Source: a virus
Virus record (IMG/VR): IMGVR_UViG_3300025928_000005
Coordinates: 1-64,000 of that record
DNA: 64,000 nucleotides
Direction: 5' to 3' (one strand)
Shown: positions 15,505-23,139 of the stretch, in pieces
How the letters are laid out: every line of letters starts with the position of its first letter
Numbering within the stretch: the stretch's first letter is position 1
The notes under the pieces: generated by a model
Seen by the model: only the letters and a program-made list of their open reading frames with translations
What the model was told of the DNA's origin: nothing
Databases searched by the model: none
Program-made: the position numbers and the translations under genes

Positions 15505-15948
15505 ATGGGAGGCAGGTTCTGTCCACCTGGGTGTCAGTGCGGACGTCACACGAAGAAGCAACCTAAGCATCCGGTAGGTTGCCCGTGTAAGTTGCACTCT
15601 AAGGTGACACCCAAGTGCCCAGAAGGATGCAGATGCCTCAAACACCATGGTCGAACATTTCGTCGAGCTGATGCCTACTTTAACAACCACGCAGTAGTTG
15701 GAAAAGTTCGAGGGTCGTCGGCTGATCATAACTGCGTTGACTGCGGTAGTAAGGCTCGACACTGGTCTCATGTTCATGACACTGATCCGACGGATCCGCA
15801 AAACTACGAGCCTCGCTGTGACAAGTGCCACCAAGTCTACGACGGCATCCACACCATTGAAAAATGGTGTGACATCTGCCAGAAAAGCTGGTCGCTAACC
15901 AAGTGGAGCCGTCACATCAGAAAGTACCACCAGGGAGGAAAGTGGTGA
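15505..15948 (+). CDS. Homing-type HNH endonuclease with Cys-rich repeats
   Basis: 147 residues. The N-terminus carries repeated Cys/His modules (CPPGCQCGRH, GCPCKLH, CPEGCRCLKH), the centre an HNH/treble-clef core (NCVDCGSKARHWSHVHD, then CDKCHQVYD), and the C-terminus a C2H2-like finger (CDICQKSW ... RHIRKYH). The gene is visibly AT-richer than its neighbours, a sign of recent transfer as a free-standing homing endonuclease. It sits between the nuclease and the Sak4-like gene and overlaps the latter's start. Confidence 0.8.
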   Translation: MGGRFCPPGCQCGRHTKKQPKHPVGCPCKLHSKVTPKCPEGCRCLKHHGRTFRRADAYFNNHAVVGKVRGSSADHNCVDCGSKARHWSHVHDTDPTDPQNYEPRCDKCHQVYDGIHTIEKWCDICQKSWSLTKWSRHIRKYHQGGKW

Positions 15949-16724
15949 CCAGCAACAGCAACCACTATGGTTTCAATCTAATAGTCTTCGGCGCGTCCAA
16001 GAAGGGAAAGTCCTGGCTCGGTGACACCACGCCCGCGCCCCGCGTCGTGCTCGACGCGGAGGCCGGCAGCCGGTGGACCCCCAGCAACAAGGTGATCTGG
16101 GACCCCAAGGCCCAGAAGCCGCCGGAGCCGGACGGCACCTGGGACACCGCCCTCGTGCCGGTCCGCGAGTACAAGGACGTGCTCAAGGCCTACGAGTGGC
16201 TCAACAGCGGCAAGCACCCGTTCCGCAGCGTCGTCATCGACTCCATCTCGGAGGTGCAGCAGCGCGCCATCGACGACATGGTCGGCTCCAGCGCCATGAA
16301 GGTGCAGGACTGGGGCCAGCTGCTGCGGGTCGTCAGCGACCTGGTCCGCAAGTTCCGGGACCTCGTCACCAACCCGCTCAAGCCGCTCGACGCCGTCCTG
16401 CTCATCGCGATGGCCAAGCAGCGGAACGACGGGGCGTGGGGCCCGCACATTCAGGGCTCCCTCGCGACCACGCTGCCCTACTACGTCGACGCCTGCTGCT
16501 ACCTCGACGTGGTCGTCGGCGACGACGGCACGCAGACCCGCCGGCTGTTCTGCGGCAACTTCCCGGGCTTCGAGACCGGGCACCGCCTGCCGGAGCACCT
16601 GCTTAGCCAGTACGTCGACAACCCCAACATCAGCGAGATCCTCGCCCGCATCCGCGGCGGGGAGACGCTGCCCACCACGTCCTCGTCGGCCACCGTGGCC
16701 GTCGACCTGAGCGAGAAGAGGTAA
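15945..16724 (+). CDS. Sak4-like RecA-fold ATPase (recombinase)
   Basis: 259 residues. Walker A is GASKKGKS and Walker B is VVIDSIS, followed by a RecA-like core; this is the single-domain layout of phage Sak4 proteins, which cooperate with an SSB-like partner in single-strand annealing. GTG 15945 (GGAGG upstream) overlaps the preceding homing gene's stop. The downstream DUF669-like protein is the expected partner. Confidence 0.8.
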   Translation: MTSNSNHYGFNLIVFGASKKGKSWLGDTTPAPRVVLDAEAGSRWTPSNKVIWDPKAQKPPEPDGTWDTALVPVREYKDVLKAYEWLNSGKHPFRSVVIDSISEVQQRAIDDMVGSSAMKVQDWGQLLRVVSDLVRKFRDLVTNPLKPLDAVLLIAMAKQRNDGAWGPHIQGSLATTLPYYVDACCYLDVVVGDDGTQTRRLFCGNFPGFETGHRLPEHLLSQYVDNPNISEILARIRGGETLPTTSSSATVAVDLSEKR

Positions 16725-16732
16725 CCCGCACC

Positions 16733-17308
16733 ATGGCGGCAATCAACTGGAGTGACCTGCAGAAGGCGGCGGGCGACGCCGCGTTCACCCCCGTCCCCAA
16801 CGACGTCTACGACGTGTTCGTGGACACCGCGGAGGCGACGCAGTCCTCCACCGGCAAGGACATGATCAAGGTCCAGTTCAAGATCCAGAACGGCCCGCAC
16901 GAGGGGCGGAACGTCTTCAACCAGTTCGTCATCTCGCCGGACAGCGCGAACGCCCTCGCGTTCTTCTTCCGGCACATGGCGGCCCTGGGCCTCGACGAGG
17001 CGTTCTTCGCGGCCAACCCGCCGCTGCAGACCGTCGCCGCGACCCTGGTCGGCCGCGCGTGCCGCATCAAGGTCGGCACCCGGGAGTACCAGGGGCAGGA
17101 CCGCAACCAGGTCGACGCGGTGCTGCCGCCGACCGCGGGCACCGCGGTCACCGCCCCGCCGGCTCCCAGCACCATGCCGACCGTGCCGCCGTCGCCGGCC
17201 GCCGCACCGAGCGGTGTGGGCGCGACGCCGATGCCGACCGCCCCGCCGGTGACCGCACCTGCCGCGCCGGCTCCGGTCGCCCCGCCGTCGCCCGAGCTGC
17301 CGTTCTGA
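16733..17308 (+). CDS. DUF669-like ssDNA-binding protein
   Basis: 191 residues: an N-terminal beta domain (YDVFVDTAEATQSSTGKDMI then KVQFKIQNGPHEGR) typical of DUF669 phage proteins, then a long Pro/Ala linker and a short terminal ELPF that mimics the acidic tip of SSB proteins. Probably coats single-stranded DNA and recruits the Sak4-like ATPase. ATG start eight bases after the previous stop. Confidence 0.75.
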   Translation: MAAINWSDLQKAAGDAAFTPVPNDVYDVFVDTAEATQSSTGKDMIKVQFKIQNGPHEGRNVFNQFVISPDSANALAFFFRHMAALGLDEAFFAANPPLQTVAATLVGRACRIKVGTREYQGQDRNQVDAVLPPTAGTAVTAPPAPSTMPTVPPSPAAAPSGVGATPMPTAPPVTAPAAPAPVAPPSPELPF

Positions 17309-17310
17309 CG

Positions 17311-18345
17311 ATGCGGATCCTGGTCACCGGCTGCAGCCAGCAGCAGTGCGGCAGCGGCACCAAGCAGGGCTACCAGCCGGTCATCGAGATGCACGTGCAG
17401 GCGCTGCGTGACCTCGGCCACGAGGTCACGCAGCGGCCGGTGGTGATCGACGACGACGAGGCCCTGACCCACGACGTGCTGATCGTGGGTCAGGTGCCGT
17501 GCCTCAGCGTCGCCGGCCACCACGTGTACCCGGCCCTCAACCTCCTCGAGCGAGCCGAGGCGAAGGGCAAGCGGGTCATCCTCAACGTCGACGACTGGCA
17601 GTTCCCCCGCATCCACGACAACCTCATGACCGTGGCTCGGGGACCGCACCGCATCACGCGGGAGAGCGTGTTCAAGGGACGGCCCGGCTACGACTGGATC
17701 ACCAGCCCCGAGGGGCAGCGCACGCTCGACCGCTACCTCGAGCGGATGCTGACCCGCCCCTGGCCGCCCGTGATGTATCCCGCGTTCGCGTGGGGCGACC
17801 ACAAGCTCCTCGCGGGCCACCTGCCCGCGGAGCGGTCCTACTTCCTCGACCCCACGTCCTACACGCGGAGCTACCACACCAACGAGCCGCCGCTCACCGA
17901 TGGGGAGCGGCACCGACGGTGGGTGCTCGGTGTCCTGAGCGACCAGTCCGCGTGGCTCAAGACGCTCGGGCCGATGACGTGGGACCTGCACCTCGCGGGC
18001 CGCCCGAAGGAGGGCGCGCCGGCGATGCAGGAGGCCGACCTGGTGCGGCTGTACGCCGACAGCTGGGGCGTGCTGTCTCCCCTCTACAAGAAGGTCGCGG
18101 GCTCGGGCTGGTGGCGCAACCGGTTCGTGTACGCCGCGATCACCCGGTCGGTGCTGCTCGCCGACCCCGAGGAGGTGCGCCGGCTCGGCGCGCCGTACCT
18201 CGTCGACGTGCGGGACGTGGAGAGCCTCACCGCCGGCGAGTTGCGGGACCTCGCTGAGGCGCAGGCCGCGTGCCTGCGTGACAGGGTCTGGAACCGCGAC
18301 CGCTACCTCACGGAACTGGAAGGAATGATCAGGAATGAGCGTTGA
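17311..18345 (+). CDS. GT-B-like glycosyltransferase (possible DNA-base glycosyltransferase)
   Basis: 344 residues with two Rossmann-like halves: MRILVTGCSQQQCGSG ... ALRDLGHEV at the N-terminus and a C-terminal half with WDLHLAGRP, LYADSWGVLSPLY and WRNRFVYAAITRSVLLADP, the arrangement of GT-B enzymes (donor-site Arg in a helix followed by a strand). It overlaps the NTP pyrophosphatase downstream and lies in the DNA-metabolism region, not with the virion sugar genes. That location supports transfer of sugar onto hydroxymethylcytosine in DNA, as the T4 glucosyltransferases do. The family assignment is by pattern only; another Rossmann enzyme remains possible. Confidence 0.5.
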   Translation: MRILVTGCSQQQCGSGTKQGYQPVIEMHVQALRDLGHEVTQRPVVIDDDEALTHDVLIVGQVPCLSVAGHHVYPALNLLERAEAKGKRVILNVDDWQFPRIHDNLMTVARGPHRITRESVFKGRPGYDWITSPEGQRTLDRYLERMLTRPWPPVMYPAFAWGDHKLLAGHLPAERSYFLDPTSYTRSYHTNEPPLTDGERHRRWVLGVLSDQSAWLKTLGPMTWDLHLAGRPKEGAPAMQEADLVRLYADSWGVLSPLYKKVAGSGWWRNRFVYAAITRSVLLADPEEVRRLGAPYLVDVRDVESLTAGELRDLAEAQAACLRDRVWNRDRYLTELEGMIRNER

Positions 18346-18718
18346 CGGTGACCTGGGCGTGCTGCTCAAGGCACAGGCCCAGCTGCAGGAGCTGATGGGG
18401 CACGACTTCGAGGCGATGACCACCGTGGAGCGGATGCGGTACCTCCGCGACCAGATGCTCGCGCTGCAGGTCGAGGCGGTGGAGGTGCTCAACACCGCAC
18501 CGTGGAAGCCGTGGGCGACCTACCCGACCGACGCCGAGATCGACGACGCCGAGTACGTCGGCGAGCTCGCGGACGTGTTCATCTTCTTCCTCAACCTGCT
18601 GCTCGTAGGTGACGTGAGCTCCAACCGCCTGCTCGAGGCCGTGGCGCTGAAGATCGAGAAGAACGTGCGCCGCGCCAACTCGCGCTACGACGGGCACTGG
18701 ACGACCACCGAGAGCTGA
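18335..18718 (+). CDS. All-alpha NTP pyrophosphatase (dUTPase/dCTPase type)
   Basis: 127 residues. Glu47 and Glu50 in LQVEAVEVL, followed by WKPWA, then GELADVFIFFLNLL (Glu77, Asp80) and a later K-I-E-K-N motif reproduce the metal-binding helices of the MazG/dimeric dUTPase superfamily, to which T4 gp56 dCTPase/dUTPase belongs. It should hydrolyse dUTP and/or dCTP to the monophosphate plus pyrophosphate. Coupled to the GT-like gene by an 11-base overlap, it would remove unmodified dCTP in a cytosine-modification pathway. Specificity cannot be read from sequence alone. Confidence 0.65.
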   Translation: MSVDGDLGVLLKAQAQLQELMGHDFEAMTTVERMRYLRDQMLALQVEAVEVLNTAPWKPWATYPTDAEIDDAEYVGELADVFIFFLNLLLVGDVSSNRLLEAVALKIEKNVRRANSRYDGHWTTTES

Positions 18719-18727
18719 GCTGATCCC

Positions 18728-18762
18728 GAGAGCGGGGAGCCGGGTCAGGGCTCCCCGCTCTC
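18728..18762 (+). terminator. Perfect 14-bp hairpin terminator
   Basis: GAGAGCGGGGAGCC (18728-18741) pairs perfectly with 18749-18762 across a 7-base loop, ten bases after the pyrophosphatase stop. It separates the recombination/modification unit from the AT-rich HNH gene, which has its own promoter. Confidence 0.8.
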
Positions 18763-18788
18763 TCCCTGTCCGCGGATTGATGACAACC

Positions 18789-18797
18789 TGATAGGAT
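18789..18797 (+). promoter_or_regulatory. Extended -10 promoter for a probably leaderless gene
   Basis: TGA followed by TAGGAT (18792-18797) with no good -35. The start codon GTG 18804 lies only six bases after the -10 box, about where transcription would start, and there is no ribosome site, so the mRNA is probably leaderless. Confidence 0.55.
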
Positions 18798-18803
18798 CAT
18801 TAC

Positions 18804-19247
18804 GTGGCGAACGGCTTGAGCGGTCACTGTGTGAAATGCGGTACTTGGCGTAGATCGCTTCACCGTGATCACATCATTCCAAAGTTCAAGGGCGGGTCAA
18901 ATGACCCAAGCAACATCCAACTGTTGTGTGCGAACTGTCACGAGGACAAGACGGTCGAGGACCTCAAGGGTCACAAGCTGAGGACCGACCAAGAGAGACG
19001 ACGAATTGAGTCTCAGATCGGCAAGAAGTGCAGTGAGACTCGACGACTCAACATCGCGATAGCCCACTACAACAAGATCAGAGAAGACGCTGAATATGCG
19101 AAACATCTCAGCACGATGCCAAATCGTAACGGTCGATACGACTGGATCTGTGTTGAGTGCGGCTTGAAGTCACTCCCTGGCTCGGTGGGAAGACACCAGT
19201 CAGCGACCGGACACGTTGGACGTGAGAGGGTTCTCAGAAATGTATAA
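18804..19247 (+). CDS. HNH endonuclease, AT-rich, recently acquired
   Basis: 147 residues. N-terminal CVKCG, then HRDHIIPKFKGGSNDPSNIQ and LLCANCHEDKT form a classic HNH site (Asp-His, Asn, and CxxC pairs); a second C-terminal finger is WICVECGLKSLPG ... HQSATGH. The DNA is clearly lower in GC than its surroundings. It overlaps the C5 methyltransferase start by eight bases. Likely a homing endonuclease, possibly linked to the methyltransferase as a restriction-like pair, which is speculative. Confidence 0.8.
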   Translation: MANGLSGHCVKCGTWRRSLHRDHIIPKFKGGSNDPSNIQLLCANCHEDKTVEDLKGHKLRTDQERRRIESQIGKKCSETRRLNIAIAHYNKIREDAEYAKHLSTMPNRNGRYDWICVECGLKSLPGSVGRHQSATGHVGRERVLRNV

Positions 19248-20487
19248 GTTCATCGATTGCATGGGATTCGCGGGAGGAATGGCGGTCGGGGCCACGCAGG
19301 CCGGCTTCCGCCTCGTCAACAAGGTCGAGAAGAGAGGCGGCTTCGGCCTCCCCCTGATGGACGCCAACCGCGCCTTCCTCGGTGAGGACTGGGGCTACCA
19401 GGTCGGCGACCCCGACACCGACTGGGAGCCGTTCCAGGCGGACGTCGTCGTCGGCACCCCGCCGTGCGCCGCGTTCAGCGGCATGACCTTCGGCACCAGC
19501 AAGCACGGCATCGACTCGTCCATCAACGAGTGCATGTGGGACCTCACCCGCTACGCCGCCAAGGTGAGGCCCGCCGTCCTGGTCATGGAGTCGGTCAGTC
19601 AGGCCTACACCAAGGGTGTCAGTCTGATGACCCGGCTCGCCGAAGAGCTCAACCGCCTCACCGGCCTGTGGTACACCACGACCCACGTGCTGCAGAACAA
19701 CCTCAGCGTCGGTGGCTGCACCAACCGCAAGCGCTACTTCCTGGTGCTCAGCCAGGTCCCGTTCGGCGTGGAGCGCCCCACCGTGGACCGTGTCAACACG
19801 CTCGGTGACGCCCTGTTCGACCTCACTAACCAGGACCTCACCTGGGCGCCGCGGCCCTACCGCGACCCCGCCACCGCGTGGAGCGAGCCACTGCGTCGCG
19901 AGGACGGCTGCGTCGACGGCCACGCCTTCCGCGAGAACACGTTCACCCGGCGGCTCGCCGACATCCACGGCGGCGCGGGCTGGACCCCCGGGGAGCGCGA
20001 GGCCGACGTGCTCAAGCGCCACTACGAGCTGCACGGCTACCTTCCCGAGTCCTACCAGTACCCGCAGCCCGGCGGCAACGGCATCACCCGCGACAAGCAC
20101 CTCCTCGAGCGCGGGTTCGACCCCGGCGGCTTCAACCAGACCAAGTGCTGGTCCTGGACCGACCCGGGCCGCGTGCTCAGCGGCGCCGGCGTCTACATGG
20201 TGTGGCACCCCAACGGCCGCGTCATCACCAACCGCGAGGCCGCCCGCATCATGGGCTTCCCGGACGCCTACCTCATCGAGCCCGTCAAGGACGACCCGCA
20301 GCTCTCGTCCTACTGGGGCAAGGGCACCAGCGTCGCCCCCGCCCGGTGGGTCATGAACTGGGTGCGGGAGAGCCTCAACGGCAACCCCGGTCCCGTCACC
20401 GGCGACGTGATCGAGACCGGCGCGCGCCTCATCGACGTCTCCCGGGAGTGGAAGACCGCGACCAGGCTCGAGGAGACCGCGGCGTGA
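19240..20487 (+). CDS. C5-cytosine DNA methyltransferase
   Basis: 415 residues. Motif I FIDCMGFAGGM (SAM binding), motif IV VGTPPCAAFSGM with nucleophile Cys76, motif VI VLVMESV (Glu117, in the place of the usual ENV), motif VIII TNRKRYF, and a C-terminal REAARIMGFPDAY (motif IX/X) are all present, so it should be active. It transfers methyl to C5 of cytosine in a specific sequence, probably to resist host restriction or as a step of further modification. ATG 19240 with GAGAGG upstream. Coupled to the FkbM methyltransferase by a 4-base overlap. Confidence 0.82.
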   Translation: MYKFIDCMGFAGGMAVGATQAGFRLVNKVEKRGGFGLPLMDANRAFLGEDWGYQVGDPDTDWEPFQADVVVGTPPCAAFSGMTFGTSKHGIDSSINECMWDLTRYAAKVRPAVLVMESVSQAYTKGVSLMTRLAEELNRLTGLWYTTTHVLQNNLSVGGCTNRKRYFLVLSQVPFGVERPTVDRVNTLGDALFDLTNQDLTWAPRPYRDPATAWSEPLRREDGCVDGHAFRENTFTRRLADIHGGAGWTPGEREADVLKRHYELHGYLPESYQYPQPGGNGITRDKHLLERGFDPGGFNQTKCWSWTDPGRVLSGAGVYMVWHPNGRVITNREAARIMGFPDAYLIEPVKDDPQLSSYWGKGTSVAPARWVMNWVRESLNGNPGPVTGDVIETGARLIDVSREWKTATRLEETAA

Positions 20488-21158
20488 TCCCACACGACTT
20501 TCGCTTCCGGGACTGCGACCGCTTCGTCGTCGACCAGGTCTTCAACAAGCGAGAGTACGCGCTCGCCAGCCCGCGGGAGGGTGAGCGCGTCCTCGACCTC
20601 GGCGCGCACGTCGGGTCCTTCACGCGCTGGGCGCTCGACCAGGGAGCCGGCCACGTCACGGCGGTGGAGGCGGCACCCGAGACCGTGGCTCTGCTCCGCG
20701 GCAACGTCGCCCTCGACCCGCGGGTCACCGTCATCGCCGCCGCCGTGGTCGGCGCGCCGCTGGCCACGGCCACGCTGGCGCTGCCGCCGCGGGGCAACCC
20801 GATGGGTGCCTACGTGGTGGGCACCAAGCGGCCCGCCGGCAAGAGCTACCGCGGCTACCAGCTGAGCGAGGTAGCCACGGTCTCCCTGCCGTACCTCCTC
20901 GAGATCTACCAGCCCACTCTCGTCAAGTTCGACATCGAGGCCAGCGAGTACGACGTCCTCACCCCGCACGTCGACCTCCTCAGGCAGCAGGGCGTGCGGT
21001 GCCTCATCGGTGAGTACCACGTCAACACGCAGGCCCTTCTCGACCGCGCCACGCGGCTCGTTAGCCTCCTCGACGCCGCCGGCTACACCCGCTCCCGGTC
21101 CCTGCCCGGCAAGCCCACGGGGTGGGGCCGCACGATCTGCCACGACCTCGCCCCGTAG
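20484..21158 (+). CDS. FkbM-family methyltransferase
   Basis: 224 residues. Rossmann SAM site VLDLGAHVGSFTRWAL, acidic VEAAPE, and the FkbM-typical VKFDIEASEYDVL segment. The family O-methylates sugars and natural products. GTG start overlaps the DNA methyltransferase stop (GTGA), suggesting joint action: a sugar or hydroxyl on modified DNA is an appealing target, but a small molecule or virion glycan is equally possible. Ends just before the promoter at 21162. Confidence 0.78.
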   Translation: MIPHDFRFRDCDRFVVDQVFNKREYALASPREGERVLDLGAHVGSFTRWALDQGAGHVTAVEAAPETVALLRGNVALDPRVTVIAAAVVGAPLATATLALPPRGNPMGAYVVGTKRPAGKSYRGYQLSEVATVSLPYLLEIYQPTLVKFDIEASEYDVLTPHVDLLRQQGVRCLIGEYHVNTQALLDRATRLVSLLDAAGYTRSRSLPGKPTGWGRTICHDLAP

Positions 21159-21161
21159 CTG

Positions 21162-21190
21162 TTTACATGTCACCGCCTCACTGGTATGAT
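21162..21190 (+). promoter_or_regulatory. Promoter, TTTACA-17-TATGAT
   Basis: TTTACA 21162-21167, 17 bases ending TGG, TATGAT 21185-21190; the best match to consensus in the window. The leader GCAGGAACATCGGAACGAGAGGAAC precedes GTG 21232. Confidence 0.85.
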
Positions 21191-21231
21191 GACAAGGTAC
21201 GCAGGAACATCGGAACGAGAGGAACGAGCAC

Positions 21232-22158
21232 GTGGAAATCCTGGACATCCCCGTCGAGGGCCGCCAGCTCGCGTGGGCGGGCATCACCACCGGCAGCGCC
21301 GGTGACGACCTCGTCAGCTCGGAGCAGCTGCTGCACCTCGCCGGCCTGGACTGGGAGGTCGCCAAGCGGCCCCTGCTGCGCACCAACCTCCAGGGCGAGG
21401 TCGTGCAGTCTCAACGGTCCTTCGAGATCTACCGCACCGACACCGGTGAGGAGCTCGGCACCGTCAAGAGCAAGTACGAGGTCTGGCAGAACCGGGACGC
21501 GTTCGCGTTCGGCGACGCCCTGGTCGCGGACGGCAAGGCCCGGTGGGTCGACGCCGGCTTGCAGGGAAACGGCTGGCGGGTCTTCATGACCATGCAGCTC
21601 AACGAGCCGTTCACGGTGCACGACGACCAGTTCAACCTGTACCTCTACCTGCGGACCAGCCACGATGGCAGCTCCTCGGTGAGCGGCTACGTGACCCCGA
21701 TCAAGGTGTGGTGCACCAACCAGCTGCCCCTGGTGTCCCGAACCGCGCTCGACAAGTTCAGCTTCCAGCACACCAGCAAGCTGAGCGAGCGCATCGAGGA
21801 GGCCAAGAAGTCCTTCGAGCTGACCGTCAACTTCGAGCGGGAGTTCAAGGCCTCCATGGAGCAGCTGCTTAAGACCGAGGTCACCGACGACAAGGCGCGC
21901 CTCCTGATCAAGGAGGTCATCCCTCAGACGCGGCCGCGGCGCGAGGACATGGTGGAGGCGATCATGCTCAACTACCAGACCTCAGAGACCACGCAGCCCT
22001 ACCGCAACACCGCGTACGGTCTGCTCAACGGCCTGACCGAGTACATGGACCACAAGAAGGTCCAGCGGAGCGGCAACTCGCGCTTCGAGAGCATCATGCT
22101 CGGCGAGGGCGCGAAGTACCGCACCAACCTGGCCCAGCGCCTGCTGGCGCTGAGCTGA
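21232..22158 (+). CDS. DUF932-family protein
   Basis: 308 residues. The pattern of a strand-rich N-terminal half (YEVWQNRDAFAFGDALV), a central WCTNQLPL segment and a helical C-terminal half ending GLNG..EY and an RFESIMLGEGAK motif is that of the DUF932 / phage-plasmid TIGR03299 family. The family has no settled biochemical role. It is a single-gene unit between a strong promoter and a hairpin, so probably highly expressed early. Confidence 0.8.
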   Translation: MEILDIPVEGRQLAWAGITTGSAGDDLVSSEQLLHLAGLDWEVAKRPLLRTNLQGEVVQSQRSFEIYRTDTGEELGTVKSKYEVWQNRDAFAFGDALVADGKARWVDAGLQGNGWRVFMTMQLNEPFTVHDDQFNLYLYLRTSHDGSSSVSGYVTPIKVWCTNQLPLVSRTALDKFSFQHTSKLSERIEEAKKSFELTVNFEREFKASMEQLLKTEVTDDKARLLIKEVIPQTRPRREDMVEAIMLNYQTSETTQPYRNTAYGLLNGLTEYMDHKKVQRSGNSRFESIMLGEGAKYRTNLAQRLLALS

Positions 22159-22177
22159 CCCTCAACTAGACGCGGTC

Positions 22178-22202
22178 GCCGTCCACCCGTGGGGTGGGCG
22201 GC
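22178..22202 (+). terminator. Hairpin terminator after the DUF932-like gene
   Basis: Eleven-base arms (22178-22188 and 22192-22202, one G-U pair) with a 3-base loop, 20 bases after the stop. Separates the gene from the next small cassette. Confidence 0.7.
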
Positions 22203-22228
22203 TCTCGCGTACCGAGCGATTGGAGACG

Positions 22229-22513
22229 ATGATGGCGGTGGTGATGAAGCTGCTTGAGAACGAGGGTGCCAACGCAGATGACGTCGAGCGAATGAGTGGC
22301 GGCTACCAGGTCGTCGCCTCCACGCTCAGCCAGCTGTTCCCGAACCGGCCCAAGGTGTCCCGCCAGCTCGTGTGGCTGTGGTGGAACCGACGGCACCGCA
22401 CCCACTTCCCGGAGGGCTGGGAGCGGCCCACCGCGAACGGCAGCGTGCGGCGGTTCTTCCTGGACGAGGTCGTGGAGTGGTACCGCGGCCACCGGCTCGA
22501 GGAGGATGACTGA
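22229..22513 (+). CDS. Helix-turn-helix DNA-binding protein
   Basis: About 94 residues. The segment VSRQLVWLWWNRRHRTHFPE ending RRFFLDEVVEWYRGH looks like an excisionase or MerR-like winged helix, with the recognition helix around WWNRRHR. Two adjacent ATGs (22229, 22232) follow GGAG. It overlaps the next gene by one base. May regulate or assist recombination; no integrase is present here to pair with it. Confidence 0.65.
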   Translation: MMAVVMKLLENEGANADDVERMSGGYQVVASTLSQLFPNRPKVSRQLVWLWWNRRHRTHFPEGWERPTANGSVRRFFLDEVVEWYRGHRLEEDD

Positions 22514-22725
22514 TGGCCGAGGAGACCGACGGCGACGGCTTCAGAGAGGTCTACGACCTGCTCGGCAAGCTCGTCACGGCGATCGAGCGCGTGCGCAAGA
22601 ACCACGCGCTGGTGGTTGCGGGGCCGGAGCTCGTCACCCTCGTGGCGATCGAGGGTGACGAGCGCAACCTCGAGTGGGACGTGCACCGCCTCGAGCGGCA
22701 GATCCGCGCGCACCAGGAGATCTGA
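22513..22725 (+). CDS. Hypothetical helical protein (70 aa)
   Basis: ATG overlaps the upstream TGA (TGATG). MAEETDGDGFREVYDLLGKL is followed by a helical basic C-terminus. Function unknown. A perfect hairpin follows three bases after its stop. Confidence 0.6.
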   Translation: MAEETDGDGFREVYDLLGKLVTAIERVRKNHALVVAGPELVTLVAIEGDERNLEWDVHRLERQIRAHQEI

Positions 22726-22727
22726 TC

Positions 22728-22768
22728 GAGAGCCGGCTGTTTACAAACAGCCGGCTCTCTGGTAGGTT
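22728..22768 (+). promoter_or_regulatory. Fused hairpin terminator and promoter
   Basis: Perfect 15-base arms (22728-22742 and 22745-22759). The apex GTTTACAAAC contains the -35 box TTTACA (22740-22745) of a promoter whose -10, TAGGTT, lies at 22763-22768 after 17 bases ending TGG. The leader CCAGGAACGAACCAACGGAAC leads to ATG 22811. The same DNA therefore ends one gene and starts the next. Confidence 0.8.
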
Positions 22769-22810
22769 TACCTCAGCAAGCCAGGAACGAACCAACGGAA
22801 CGGAGCTCAG

Positions 22811-23107
22811 ATGCCTCACCTCACCCTGGACGTCGCCCACGAGGAGAGCGAGACGGTCGAGGCCGCGATCGCCGACCTCACCCGGGGAACTGACGTGACC
22901 GCAACCGTCATCGACCCCGCCGGTCCCGCGGGCGGCTGGCCGGTCGTCACGTTCACCGGCACCCGCGATGGGCTGGTGCGGCTGGCCGTGCGCTACGAGG
23001 GCATCGAGGGTCAGATCGTGGACCTGCTGCTCGGCAACCGGTCGAGCCGCTCAAGCGGAAGCGCGATCGACGCGGCCCGCGACCTGCTGGACTGGATCAA
23101 GGACTGA
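22811..23107 (+). CDS. Hypothetical protein (98 aa)
   Basis: ATG 22811 after a GGAACGGAG site. Starts MPHLTLDVAHEESETVEAAI and shows an alpha/beta pattern with an FTGTRDGLVRLAVRYEGIEG core. No recognised family. First gene of a three-gene unit of small products. Confidence 0.6.
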   Translation: MPHLTLDVAHEESETVEAAIADLTRGTDVTATVIDPAGPAGGWPVVTFTGTRDGLVRLAVRYEGIEGQIVDLLLGNRSSRSSGSAIDAARDLLDWIKD

Positions 23108-23139
23108 CCTCGGGTCAGGCTCAAGGAACGGAGACCGAA

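Noticed and set aside
22229-22513. Excisionase role for the HTH protein
   Set aside because: No integrase or att-like duplication is visible in the window, so a lysogeny function is not supported.
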